A DNA stretch of 64,000 bases, taken from positions 3,590,764-3,654,763 of the forward strand of contig NC_092583.1 in assembly GCF_037975245.1 (NCBI RefSeq), written 5' to 3'. The notes below the pieces were generated by a model, which was given only the letters and a program-made list of their open reading frames with translations, was not told the origin of the DNA and made no database searches. The position numbers were made by a program, and so were the translations under genes. Every line of letters begins with the position of its first letter. Positions within the stretch are counted from its first letter, which is position 1. Source of the DNA: Apostichopus japonicus (taxonomy: Eukaryota > Echinodermata > Holothuroidea > Aspidochirotida > Stichopodidae). Shown piece after piece: positions 36,501 to 47,146 of the stretch.

Positions 36501-37050
36501 GAGGCAGGGCTTGAATATTAACAGTTTGGGGGAAGTGGGCCTAATTGGCAAACCTGATTCGCTTCTTGCTTTTCTGAAGCAACTTTTCCAAAATCAAAGG
36601 AAAACAAAAGAAAGCTTGGGAGAAATTTGCAAGACCCTAGTATCAATCTAAAGCGTTGTCACGGGCGCTCTCTGGACAGTACAGTGAATAGATACAGGAA
36701 AATAGCTTTGTGAAAAAGAAAGGTACACTAGGCTGTACATACTAGGAACTTAACAAGGCTACTAGTAGACAAGAAAATGGCAAATTTTAAGACTATTTGA
36801 GATAACCTGCTCTTCCATTGAAGTTCAGAGGGTGAAAACTGATAAGAGCAGTTTGGGTGTATTTAAAGCAAGACTATATCAACACTTTGAAGCAGATTTA
36901 ACTCTTAAATGATTGTATGTTTTATTGAAGACCTATGGAGCTCCTTCAAATAACTAAACTGAACTAAATTTGACCAAGCTAGGTTCATCACCAAAGAAAA
37001 TCAAAGCATTGGAGAATTCACAGAATTAAGTTTAACTTTAATTTGGGAGT
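33520..37050. other. No gene recognised
   Basis: Long noncoding-looking stretch. The best frame (36061-36651, plus) is cut by a TGA at 36418, and the minus strand of the same DNA also has an open frame with four cysteines. Neither has family or splice support, so neither is annotated. Confidence 0.4.
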
Positions 37051-37059
37051 TACGATGTT

Positions 37060-37300
37060 TTAGAAGTTTTTCAGACTTTGACACCTGTTGACCTCATGTG
37101 ACCTTGGACCTCTACAAATTTCAATAGGGTTCTTGCAATCACCAAGTTGGATTAACATCATAACTATGAAGTTCTAGAAAGATGTACTTCTTGAGTTATG
37201 GTGTTTACAAGGTTTTCAGATTTTGACTTCAATGTTGACTGCAAATGACCTTTGACCTCCACAAACTTCAATAGGGTTCTTATGGTGGCATAATCCTATA
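37060..37300 (+). repeat. Dispersed repeat with TGACCTTTGACCT words, about two units
   Basis: Two units each run through a TTTCAGA(C/T)TTTGAC word, a TGACC-rich block and TTCAATAGGGTTCTT. Related copies are at 38520-38720 and about 54565-54665. Confidence 0.7.
37246..37258 (-). promoter_or_regulatory. Perfect DR1 nuclear-receptor half-site pair in a repeat
   Basis: TGACCTTTGACCT is the reverse complement of AGGTCA-A-AGGTCA, the consensus DR1 site used by RXR/HNF4-type receptors. It is carried inside a dispersed repeat, so function is only a possibility. Confidence 0.3.
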
Positions 37301-38099
37301 AGCGTCGATATCAATCCGTTCAAGTGTTCTCCTTCAGGAAAAGTGCCAAAAGCAGCAGGAGAACCATATAAATTTGTTTTAACGCATTTAACGTACAACT
37401 GTACACATCCTCCATACACACCAATCGGGTTCAAAGGAAAACGAGAGAACGTGAACTTTGTAGCGCTCCTGTGATGTCATACATGAATGATATTATCTAA
37501 TACATGGATTTTATGTACACCCAAGTGCACACTACTGATTAGAGAGAAAACCCAATTTAACAATGAAAGTTGTACATATATAGGGACCTGGATGGATTTC
37601 CAGGTCATGTTTCTTCTACGGTGAACAATAGGGTTGAACTTTTAACCGCACAGTGTTTAATCAAACCTATTGACATAATACAAGGCTGACTGATTATTCA
37701 TAGAGTGAAATAGCCAATGATATCCTTTTCTGTTACACTCCTGACACTCCCACATAGGGACCTACAGTAACCTAATCAGAAACCATTGCAATGAAAACGC
37801 CCTCAAAAATGACTATTCATAGATCACACGCAAATCCTCGTGGAGTGGCCTGCGCCCGCCTCGCCTTGAATACGTGCACAGTGCATGTGCATTCGTGTAC
37901 GTAGGTGTGCACACGCTTGATATCAGTACCGCATACGTACATGCATACATACGCAACCGTACAAGCCACGCCCATTCAATCAATCAGGATATAGAATGAG
38001 GCAATAGATACATTATTCATTGGGTTGGCTGGACTATTGACAGCTGTGAAATTGACAGTGGAAATGCGACACTCTTCCATTGAAACAAATTGATATGCA

Positions 38100-38490
38100 T
38101 CTTTTTGGATATGTTATCAATCAGGAGCTGTTTTTTTTTTCTTTTGATTGGATGTTAAGAGCATGAATGGACGTACATGTGGTGCAAATATTGTGTCAGT
38201 TGTGGCAAGTTAAGACCACTCTAGTCCTCCTAGGAGCAGTGGTACCAAAAAAAATGTACGACTGAGGAAAGAGGTTTCTTTGCAAGTGACGAAAAATTCA
38301 GGCTCTCATAGTAAACAATTTAGCATGGTCATGATACGGAAAATGGATGGTTCCATGAAACTCCAACTTGTCAGCTATCCAGTGATGGGTAGAGTTTAGC
38401 TAGTGGGAACTTCTAACTAGACTTAGAGACCACATTACTTTTGTGATTTAGTGTTTAAACCAATGGGGCAATTAATAGGCGTATGCTACC
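38100..38490 (+). repeat. Dispersed repeat, single copy of the 29640-31100 family
   Basis: Shares CAGCTATCCAGTGATGGGTAG and ACTTAGAGACCACATTAC with the copies near 30.5-31.1 kb. Confidence 0.75.
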
Positions 38491-38519
38491 TTGTATTCAC
38501 CTAAGCTGTATCTGCATAC

Positions 38520-38720
38520 AGTACCATGTATGACTTTCAACAAAGGTTTGTACTTTTTGAGTTATCATGTTTACAAAGGCTTCAGAGTTTGACCTCTGTT
38601 AATCCCAAATGACCATTGAACTTCACAGTAAAGTATATTTGGTTCTTGTACTCAATTAGACAGATCCACATACTAAGGAAGAAAGTTTATCCACTATTAA
38701 ATTTTTGAGTGACAGTGTTT
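38520..38720 (+). repeat. Dispersed repeat of the 37060 family
   Basis: Carries TTTGAGTTATCATGTTTACAAA, TTTGACCTCTGTTAATC and CAGATCCACATACTAAG. The same succession of words is partly present at 37060-37300. Confidence 0.65.
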
Positions 38721-39400
38721 ACAAGCAAGTGGTAAATACACACACACACACGCACACGTGCTATAACCATTGCATAGGTTCCTTCTGCCTCTAGCTGTCA
38801 ATGAATCAGCAAATATACCATTCAGGTAACAAGAGCGAAGGATATGGAATATTAAGTGGCGACAACGAGCACTGGGCCCAAACACATGTCAATGTTACCA
38901 CTTCAAAAGTGCAAGAGTGTGCACATTGTTCAAGACTAAGTACGTACACACCAGCAAAGTGGGCTGCAGCCCGTAAGAACACAGTAAACAATTTGGCGGG
39001 AAAAAGATTGATGACTATCAGACAACCGCCTGACGAGTGTAGAATGTCTTCATTTAGTTATTTGCTTATGTTTATTTGTGAAGATGGCGTATGTTTCCAT
39101 ATACTTGTAAGGATTTTGACCTTACAAGCAATTTCAATAGCTTTCTGTCATAACTCCTCTACAGCTATCTTCTACTTAATGTATTTTCGATCATATCATG
39201 TTGTTGATTGGTTGAAATACTTGATTTGAATGGAAAAACTGTTGCTGGCTAATATGATGATGTAGATGTAGGGTAGAATGTCAATACAAGTCAAGATATC
39301 CTACCAACAATCGATAATGTTATCGGACAACTCAAGAGTTGTCTGAAGATCGCTCAACGCGTGAAACTCTGAGTAACAACTTATAGTGTTCCACTAGTCT

Positions 39401-39402
<2 letters not shown>

Positions 39403-39444
<42 letters not shown>
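39403..39444. repeat. (AT)n microsatellite
   Basis: About 40 bases of TA repeat. The preceding 28 bases, which include AGTGTTCCACTAGTCTCAAC, recur at 39908. Confidence 0.95.
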
Positions 39445-39446
<2 letters not shown>

Positions 39447-40269
39447 TCAGGCAATGACAAATACAGTCGCCAACTCGCCCATGGCGACTAGAATTTTGCG
39501 ACTGGCTAGCAAAAATGCATTACGCTCAACATTTTGGCGAGTGGCTCATTCGATCACTGCCTTTATACGATAGGCTTACTATTAACTTGTGAGCCAATCA
39601 ACAAAGGCCTAATGTTTAACATCACAGTAGAATTATCAAGTGCACTGTTACAAGTATGTCCTAAGGAATAGCTCTGTTCATCAGCTCGAAACAAATTTGA
39701 GACTAATCTCTCAAACTAAATGATACACGATAGGTGTAACCAAAATGGAAAACAACAAACTTAATTGCATGCATAACGACAACTCAAACACGGGTACCCT
39801 GTGTGTATCATCGGTAAAAATGCAGTGTTGTCAGTAGGTTAACCGCAATCGTGCGATAAGGCCTACCTGACATGTCAATAAGTAAAAAAATTGTATCGTA
39901 ACAACTACTAGTGTTCCACTAGTCTCAACATATATTTCGCTCTGTCCACCGGACATAGAGCACTCTGATCAGATAGTTGTAACTTGTACATAGTGAAAAT
40001 TAATAATTCAATCATTGTTTTCCTTCGATCACTCTTAGGATAAAGTGCTATTTGTGTCTACTAATTTCAAGCAGTTTAATGTACGATAGTTTTCAGAAAC
40101 CTTTGAAATTAACTTCTAAAATCAGTGTAACTGTTCAATACTCAATTATTGTTCCTTCAATCATTTGGGTATTTTTTTTCCAATCAGATGAATTGTCAAA
40201 CTTTTTACAAATTTCTGATTTGCTTAAAATTGCAATGTGATTGACATCCCAATTATCAAAATAGAATTG

Positions 40270-40380
40270 GCTTAAGAATCCCATCAGATCAAAATCTTTC
40301 AAATCGTTGATCCACTGCTCCCAATCCTCACTTTTGAAGGGAAATGTCCCTGGTGGGGTTATTTGGAATTGGGTGGCCAT
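40270..40380 (-). mobile_element. Gag-like N-terminus of an LTR retrotransposon
   Basis: On the minus strand ATG at 40380 opens MATQFQITPPGTFPF followed by KSEDWEQWINDLKDF. The pattern PP..F.F..EDW..WI..F..F is the common start of gag-type proteins of gypsy-like elements in marine invertebrates. The likeness fades after about 35 residues, although the frame stays open to 40135. No LTR or primer site was recognised upstream. Confidence 0.5.
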
Positions 40381-40839
40381 ATTTGTGGCGAACTGCAGTT
40401 AATACTAGTGCCCAGATAGTAGCGTTAATGTTATTGTATAGGTCCAACGGTATAGGTTACGCACGGCAGCCTACAAATACAATATAACAATGCTGTAGGT
40501 ACCGTACAGTATGTTTGCCCTGTTCACTTTGACATGTTCTGCAGACAGTCATAAAAACTGACTTACCAGCAAGGATTTTGCCAATTTCCGCTTAAAATGG
40601 CCTATTTCTGACACCATGTAGTGTTATACGCTTAGTCCTTCAGGTTACACTAAGAATAACAAAGAAAGGATGAACATGATTCTTCTATTTATGTCTGTTT
40701 ATTGAATGGGTTCAGCGATTGTTCATAACAAGCGGTGGGAACCTCTTCTAGCATGAATAAGCTGTGTCTCATAGCTCTCAATGCGAACACAACATAAAAT
40801 ACCGTATACATACAGATACTTCAGAATGATTACATGACA

Positions 40840-41056
40840 TGGGGTAGGCCTATCCTACTATAATGTGGGAGTAGGCCTATCCTACTATAATGTGGGGGTA
40901 GGCCTATCCTACTATAATGTGGGGGTAGGCCTATCCTACTATGATGTGGAATAGGCCTACCCTTCTATAATGTGGGATAGGCCAATCCTACTATAATGAG
41001 GGGTAGGCCTATCCTACTTAATGTTGGGTATAGCCTTATAGGCCTATCCTTCTATA
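40840..41056 (+). repeat. 27-bp minisatellite with TAGGCCTA core
   Basis: About eight units. Each contains GTAGGCCTATCCTACTATAA followed by TGTGGG. The first four are nearly identical and the later ones degenerate towards 41056. The TAGGCCTA core is palindromic. Confidence 0.95.
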
Positions 41057-42136
41057 TATGCAGAGTAATATACAAGCATGACAGCGTTTCCTTATAACCA
41101 CGAAGAAGTCGTGTTACTCCTGTGCAGACCTACATAGACCTACTCTTAATTATGTCAGGTCTGTGCTGTACCAGACTAGCACTTTTTTCTCTAAGGGGAG
41201 TCGGTCACCCCCTCCCCTTAGACTTTTTCCCCAGGCCGCACACTCAGTGCACCTTACTATGTCACCTGTTTTAAATGTTGAATGATCATACAATTTGCAT
41301 CGTAAATTATGATCTGATTGTGTGATGTTATTACCCCAAGGTTAGGCTAGGCTTTCTCTTAATGGGGTGTGTTAGGGTACACATGAGTTAAATGCCAGTG
41401 TGTGAGCCTACGTTCTATAGTGTAAGAGCTGAAAACTACCATTGTGTTTGAGTAATGACTGGTTAAGTACTGCAAATGGCACCGTCATAATCTCTGATGT
41501 ATGTAACAATATGTGTCAGATTATAAAGCCTAAATGACAAAATAAATTGACAGTGTTTGTCAGAGCATCGCTTGAGGTGTTAGGTAACCTACGTAACAGG
41601 GGTTCTATAGTCGTTACATGATATAGGCCTACACAAATCCGACCCCAAATCTGGATGAATACAATGGTACGGTAAAATATAACAGTTCAAAACTTAATAT
41701 TTGTTTAAACTGATCGATATAAATATATATACAGAAGAAACATTGTTGTATGCACTGCGTAAACAAACCTTTATAGTACTTATCTTTAGTGGTCTTGCTT
41801 GTAGAGATATGATGGGGTGCAATGCTTCATGTGGGGTGCATGTAGGTCTACTTAGAGATGACCCTGATGACGTACACGTACCTGAACCAATCATGCTGTG
41901 TATCTGACCATCTTATTTGAATTATGCATATTTACTATCTACAGGTGGGATGAGTAACTCCCGACTGACAGGCCAGAGGGACATTATAACTACTGTATGT
42001 AAAAAGTAACAGAGGGAATTTCCGGTTATGTTTACTTTGCATTGATTGTAATATGTAACCGATTTCATCCACGATACAAACAAGTTCCTTACAAATAGAT
42101 GTTAACACTTATATCTGACTTTATGATGGCAACAGC

Positions 42137-42219
42137 GATGCCGTGGCCGAGTGGTTAAGGCGTTGGATCTAAGTTCCATTGGACAAATGTCCGCACGGGT
42201 TCGAATCCCGTCAGCATCG
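42137..42219 (+). tRNA. Class II tRNA, Leu(UAA)-like but with C33; doubtful function
   Basis: Folds with acceptor GATGCCG/CAGCATC (one C-A mismatch at 6-67), a D arm GCCGAGTGGTTAAGGC, a T arm CGGGTTCGAATCCCG and a variable arm GGACAAATGTCC with four pairs. The anticodon stem TTGGA/TCCAT has a T-T at the outer pair. The loop TCTAAGT would put UAA at the anticodon, but position 33 is C instead of the near-universal U. Base 73 is G, unlike leucine tRNAs. A Pol III terminator of six T lies at 42227-42232. Its flanks are distantly related to those of the 47987, 57548 and 61177 genes. It may be a decaying or altered relative of that family. Confidence 0.7.
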
Positions 42220-43309
42220 GAAAGTCTTTTTTATTATTTGACTGTACACAAGGAGTATAATGAAGAAGAAAAAAAAGGTAAATTGTAAACTAAAAATAAA
42301 AAACATTCCACTGTTGACATTTGCCACCTGTATTGAACATTGCTTGTTCTGTTTTGCTCGGGTGCTATTATAACATTGTTCTTTGGTTGTGTTGTTACCC
42401 TAGGTCAGATAGTTATGACTTAGAGGATTGTCATTTGTATTCCCTTTGGGAGTTGCTGTTTTTAGTTTTTAGCAGACTAGGTTGATTGTTTGGGATTGTC
42501 CCAAGTATAGTTTTGGGGGTGCAATCTAGATCAGTATGGGGGTCAGTGTTGTGTTGGTTAGGTATTGCCCGCACCTGCCTGACGGGACATTGGTCAACAT
42601 AGTGGTCTGGGTCCACTTGTCTAGAGCTATAGTTAGTAGCGTTTATGTAGGAGACTGTGGAGGACAGTGTGCAAGCGGACAGTAAGTGAACCCTGGATAG
42701 TTGAAGCTAGCCCTAGCTCCTATCAATCTAATAGACCGTGTTCTGTCACTATAGCTGACTAAGCTATAGTTGTCCTTTACCTTAAGTTTGTTGAAACTTG
42801 GTAACGACGTAAAATTAAATTCTTCAAGCAGAATTAGTTACCCGCCAATCTGGCTAAGACTGGTAGATAGAGCTAACCGTTTGTGGAAAGTTAAGTATGC
42901 AGGACACATGGTGCTAAGGGAGATGTCCCATAGTTGATAAGGGTAGGGTATAGGGTTTGCACTAGGTGAAATTACTCCATCATTGGTAGGGGCCCACCTT
43001 ACAATTTTTAGGATTGGAGCTTTGTTAATGTTTCTTTGTCATTACCTATGCGGGCTATTTTGCAACAATTTCTTGTGCTCAAGCTGCAGAGTCATAAGTG
43101 TTGGCAGATCTATATGGCAAGTTATATTATTAGCGCACCAGGCGATCACATGTCATCCACAGGGCCCTTACTGAACTAGTACTGGTATTTGAGTTTGGTG
43201 TTTAATAGTATGTTTTTTCTTAATCTTCTGTTTGGTTTAGATAGTTTGTTAGTTGGATTTTGTTTAGTTTTGGACTAGCAGTTGCTGGTCGAGGACGACC
43301 AGATTTTGT

Positions 43310-43319
43310 GAGGGGAGTG
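43310..43319 (+). other. Polypurine tract before the LTR
   Basis: GAGGGGAGTG directly precedes the TG of the LTR, as expected of the plus-strand primer of a gypsy-type element. The word GTCGAGGACGACC just upstream is common near the end of gypsy pol. Confidence 0.55.
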
Positions 43320-43767
43320 TGTAGCACCCATAATTTTTGGTAACTTAGGAAGTACTAGAATTTAGATTTCCCCCTCTCTGTGATAGGTACCCCCTACAAT
43401 TTCTTGGTGCTCATTGAGTTCAATGGCCTGTCACTTCATTGCAGGAAGTCTTAATGACTAAGCCTGTATTCTTGGAATGACATTGCATGCTCTGTCCTCC
43501 ATGTGTACCAGAGAGTAAAACCACCACATAACCCATTAGCGAGCTAAGCTGTCCCCAGAGTGCAAACAGGTGACCCACTGTTCACCTCTTTGTGTAAGAA
43601 CTCATTCTCTGGGACTACGTCACTAAGTTGTTTACACCTGTTGTCTTAGTGGTTATTGAGAAATGTTGGTGTTTTCCGGTAATGAGTAGGCCGATCAGCT
43701 GGTCATTTATCTCCTTATTTGGGCTGGGCAGGAAGTGGTATTGTTTTAGGGTACTGTCCCCTGGCTC

Positions 43768-43774
43768 TATAAGA
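43768..43774 (+). promoter_or_regulatory. TATA-like box in the LTR
   Basis: CTCTATAAGAAGG lies about 30 bases before the first 83-bp repeat, a good spacing for transcription to start at that repeat. Confidence 0.45.
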
Positions 43775-43797
43775 AGGCCAGTTTACCAGTGATCTGT

Positions 43798-43880
43798 GCC
43801 ACTCACTTGACAGCCCTCAGCCGTCGTTAGGATGTCGGAGACATCATCATTAGAAATTACTCTATCATTTCTAAACAGGT
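43798..43880 (+). repeat. 83-bp direct repeat in LTR, copy 1
   Basis: Runs from GCCACTCACTTGACAGCC to TTTCTAAACAGGT. It matches 44600-44682 with a single mismatch. Both copies end in AAACAG|GT, which could be a splice donor. Confidence 0.95.
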
Positions 43881-44599
43881 ATGAACCACATTGTATTTTC
43901 AGAAGTAAGCTACTTAAGTTTAATAGTAATGTTCAGTTACCCTGTGATGGCTCCAAGCACACAGAGATGTATTATATCTAATTTAATTAAAGTCATACCA
44001 TCGATTGATATACTTTGCCATCCGTTGTGTAATTTAGTATAACTATGTGTTTCATTGATAATGATATATAGCAAATGTTGTTTATTCCATTATGATTATT
44101 TCTGTATTGTGTACTCTATAAGTTACACTAAGCCTATACATGATATGCTACATGTATACTAGAATTTACCCTTTTGTAGAATCCATATTAGCTGATGGAT
44201 GGTCTGTAGCTCCCTTGGTGACAGTTATTGTTAGAGGTTGACCCTAAACAGTTCTGCTATACTGTTTGTTGGTACATATGCTATGTTTATGAGAGACTTA
44301 TCATATAGGGTATATATTGTGTTAGGTTATTTTAGTATTTATGCATTTAGTTGTCTATTAGGAACATGCTAGTAATTGGGTTAGGGCAATTAGCACTTGA
44401 CTGAGACTTACTGCATTGGTGTCCGTCATTGACTGCCATGTCGGCTAGATGTGAGCTATATTACTTAAAATGCTATTTACTGGAAACATATTTCATTTAT
44501 ATTTAACCTTAATGATTAGAGTGTACTTGTTGTAGATTTGTCCCATATTTTAGTTGGCACTGAGCCCATTGTATCGATTATATTTGTTACGTAAGTTAG

Positions 44600-44682
44600 G
44601 CCACTCACTTGACAGCCCTCAGCCGTCGTTAGGATGTCGGAGACATCATCATTAGAAATTACTCTATAATTTCTAAACAGGT
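44600..44682 (+). repeat. 83-bp direct repeat in LTR, copy 2
   Basis: Second copy, 802 bases after the first. The sequences flanking the two copies are unrelated on both sides. Confidence 0.95.
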
Positions 44683-45195
44683 CCTTGGTTTGGGTGGGCG
44701 TGACTAAACGCCCTGGTCTTAAGATGCCCCCTCCCCACCAGGCCATGATGTTCCCCGGATCCGAAAGTCGGTCGAGCGGGTCTAGAGAGGGAGTGAGCCC
44801 CAACCCCCAGCTATATAGTGATCCATCCCGAGATGGGATTGACTGTGTTTTATTGTTAATTATTGTTAATGACAATTAGTTACATTTGTTGTTTATTACC
44901 ATTGCTATTCTCTTTTCTCTTTCTTCGTGTCGTAGTTATGAATAAATATCTCGCATAACTATATATATACCTTATGTGTTATTCTGTTTGTTTGTGTGTT
45001 GAGTCAGACGAGCCAGTAGTTACAGCAGTAGTAAGGTAGGGTCCTTATACGTCACAAGGTGCATTGTTGATATGGTTGCGCTTAAGGACATCGAGTATCT
45101 CGGTGCAGGTAGTTGACCAAATTACAGCCGAAGAACCCCCGCTTCCCTAAAGGCTAATGTCCCCTGGATGGGAGCGATCAACCTGGGGTGACACA

Positions 45196-45560
45196 CAGAT
45201 AAAACAAAAAACATTCAATTCAGATTGAACTGGGGAAACTTCATGGTTCTGATTGTAACAAAGCAGCTGTTATTATAATTCAATTGTAAAAATATGTTTT
45301 CAGTTGACGGTGCTGATTTATAATCATTAACACCGTAAAATTTAACACCACTGTGCATCTTTGTGTCGAGTTTGCCACAGTGCTGTGTTACGTTAAGTAC
45401 CTGGCCGTTTCAGGAGAGTAGGAATTATAGTCCTAGCTGAAAGCAAAATTAGACTTGTTTCCTTTGCTAGGTTCGGTGAATTGATTACGTAACACACAGG
45501 CTAATGTTCCAGACTAATAACCTTGAAAGGTGAAGAAGTGGCCAGTGGCGAAAAATGAAC
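45196..45560 (+). repeat. Paralogue of the receptor-gene intron (empty site for two insertions)
   Basis: Collinear with 51365-52200 once the two elements at 51431-51783 and 51841-52048 are removed, for example GATTGAACTGGGGAAA, AAGCAGCTGTTAT and CTGAAAGCAAAATTAGAC. It is therefore the remains of another unit of the 49-56 kb gene. Its exon 2 should lie just upstream, where the LTR now sits. Confidence 0.85.
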
Positions 45561-46440
45561 GGCAGTCTTACCTTAAGGGCGGATTTTCAATTGAACGCCA
45601 ATTGATTATGTGCGTTGCAATGCTGAATACTGAGCTCGACCCACTGGCCGGCCTGGGTCCGATCCGTAACGTACTGTACACCCTCTGAAGTCACTTTTAA
45701 ACCAAACAAGTAGCTTAAATGTTTTATCATGATCATTGCCATATTAAGTATTTCTTTGAGGTTTGGCACACAGGGTAATTAAGTAACCCAATATAGCCAA
45801 GATTATATAGTGTACAAACATTTGAATAAAATATTATAAACCAGAATACTTGACACACTTTTATAACCACAGAATACACTATCACATAATACAAGCAAAC
45901 AGACAAATAAATAGAGTAATAATCAAAAGAACAGCAATGTTTACTATATAACTTCAGCTGCAGCATGATGTGTGTATAGCCCCCATGATAAAGTTAAACT
46001 ACTTGTGGCTCAATGTGTTTATGTTATTGATACATTATTACACTAAAACCACCAAAAAGAAAAGAGTGTGTGTAGTACGCGTACTTTGGAGAACTGCCAA
46101 GCAATGAAAGTGGTGTATATTTAGATTGGACTTATGCTACTTATCATGCGGTCTGGAAAAAAAAAATCCTGTACAAAATGCTTTTTTACAAGTAAAGGTA
46201 AACTAAATGTTTCTCAGTGTGAAATGTTCTGAAATTTTCATACTATATTATACAGGAAACCAATAGATCGCTAGATAAGAGTACACTTCACCTGTATATA
46301 ATAACCTTATTAATTCCTGGGCAATGTAATCAATGCTGGTTGCCTGCAGTTCGTTTCCTTGTATTATTTACCTTTTATGACAATGTAGTCACATAGATTT
46401 CACGGAAGCAAATATAATTAAAACACTTAACAAGATTCTT
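45560..46440. other. No gene recognised
   Basis: AT-rich sequence. The word TTACCTTAAGGGCGGATTTTCA near 45570 recurs at about 62605, which suggests that a further shared segment flanks the array. Confidence 0.5.
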
Positions 46441-46448
46441 CAACAAAT

Positions 46449-46531
46449 GGTACAGTGGCCGAGTGGTTAAGGCGTTGGACTTTAGATCCAATGGAGTTGA
46501 TCCATCGCGGGTTCGAACCCTGCCTGTACCA
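46449..46531 (+). tRNA. Leucine-type tRNA with UUA (ochre suppressor) anticodon
   Basis: All arms pair: acceptor GGTACAG/CTGTACC without mismatch, D arm GCCGAGTGGTTAAGGC, anticodon stem TTGGA/TCCAA, variable stem TGGA/TCCA, and a T arm GCGGG/CCTGC around TTCGAAC. The loop CTTTAGA gives anticodon UUA, which reads the UAA stop. Base 73 is A, the leucine discriminator. The anticodon arm differs from ordinary animal tRNA-Leu(UAA) by A35 to U. LeuRS of animals depends little on the anticodon, so charging with leucine is plausible. There is no T4 terminator close downstream (only TTT), so termination may be weak. Its flanks differ from those of the other UUA genes. Confidence 0.85.
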
Positions 46532-46619
46532 CATTTATTATTATTATCAGTATTATTATGTTTGTCCTTTGTGTATATACCCAAATGATGGAATAAAAGT
46601 GAATAAAATAAGACACATA

Positions 46620-47100
46620 TAGAAGGAATTTACAACCCAAGTACTAGTGAAGGAGGTCCTGAATAAAGGGTAACTGGTTTACAATATTTCTTTGATTTCT
46701 AAATTTATGACAAACATAAAGATGAGTGGGGTGGGGGATGGGGTGTGGGAGGGGGGGGGCATAATTCAGTTTTAACCAATTTGAAGTGAGAAATATATAC
46801 CAGGGTGAAGTAAGGCAGATCCTGTCAGTGTTAATGTAATTGGGGAAGGGTGGGGGGGCGGGGGGCGGGGGGTTTCTTTGAAATATTGACATGACGGCCT
46901 AAATATTGTGATTGGTAAATTTGATAAAGATGGTAAATTGCAGATAAGTTATTTCTATTTCAGATTTAAACATTAAATCTTGATTCACCGCACCAGCACC
47001 CGAGAACGTCACTTGACTTTTTCAATTTAGATAAAGCAAATATTGAAAGTTTACATTATAATGCCAAGATATACTTGTACATTTAGAGTCACAGTGAATG
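46620..47100 (+). repeat. Segmental duplicate of 53600-54090
   Basis: Shares AAACATAAAGATGAGTGGGG-type sequence, GCAGATCCTGTCAGTGTTAA and AAATATTGACATGA. In the complete unit this DNA is intronic to the receptor-like gene. Confidence 0.85.
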
Positions 47101-47146
47101 TAATGGTTTGCTATAAACAGTTTATGATCTGTACGCATATATAGTA

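Larger units (their letters stand above)
43320..45195 (+). mobile_element. 3' LTR of a gypsy-like retrotransposon, about 1.9 kb
   Basis: Starts TGTAGCACCC after a polypurine tract and ends near GGGTGACACA, giving TG...CA ends. The right border is confirmed because the following sequence (CAGATAAAAC and onward) is collinear with intron DNA at 51365 in a paralogous segment that lacks the LTR. It has a TATA-like box at 43768, a poly(A) signal AATAAA at 44941, and an internal 83-bp direct repeat. About 1 kb upstream (42360-43309) is noncoding and may be the 3' internal region of the element. No 5' LTR was seen, so the element is partial or rearranged. Confidence 0.65.

Noticed and set aside
36061-36651. 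Plus-strand frame of nearly 200 codons broken by one TGA at 36418, considered as readthrough or selenoprotein
   Set aside because: No SECIS-like element could be recognised, the peptide has no known motif, and the minus strand also has an open frame with cysteines in the same DNA.
38801-39229. Longest methionine-started frame (142 codons, plus strand)
   Set aside because: About one frame of this length is expected by chance at this base composition. The opposite strand is also open, and there is no family, splice or composition support.
40840-41056. Considered as a CRISPR array because of regular repeats
   Set aside because: Units are directly adjacent without unique spacers, and the genome is animal; this is a minisatellite.
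41701-41907. Small frame with a hydrophobic stretch just before the tRNA at 42137, considered as another receptor terminal exon
   Set aside because: It does not align with the terminal exon at 55862, and its distance to the tRNA differs from the other units.
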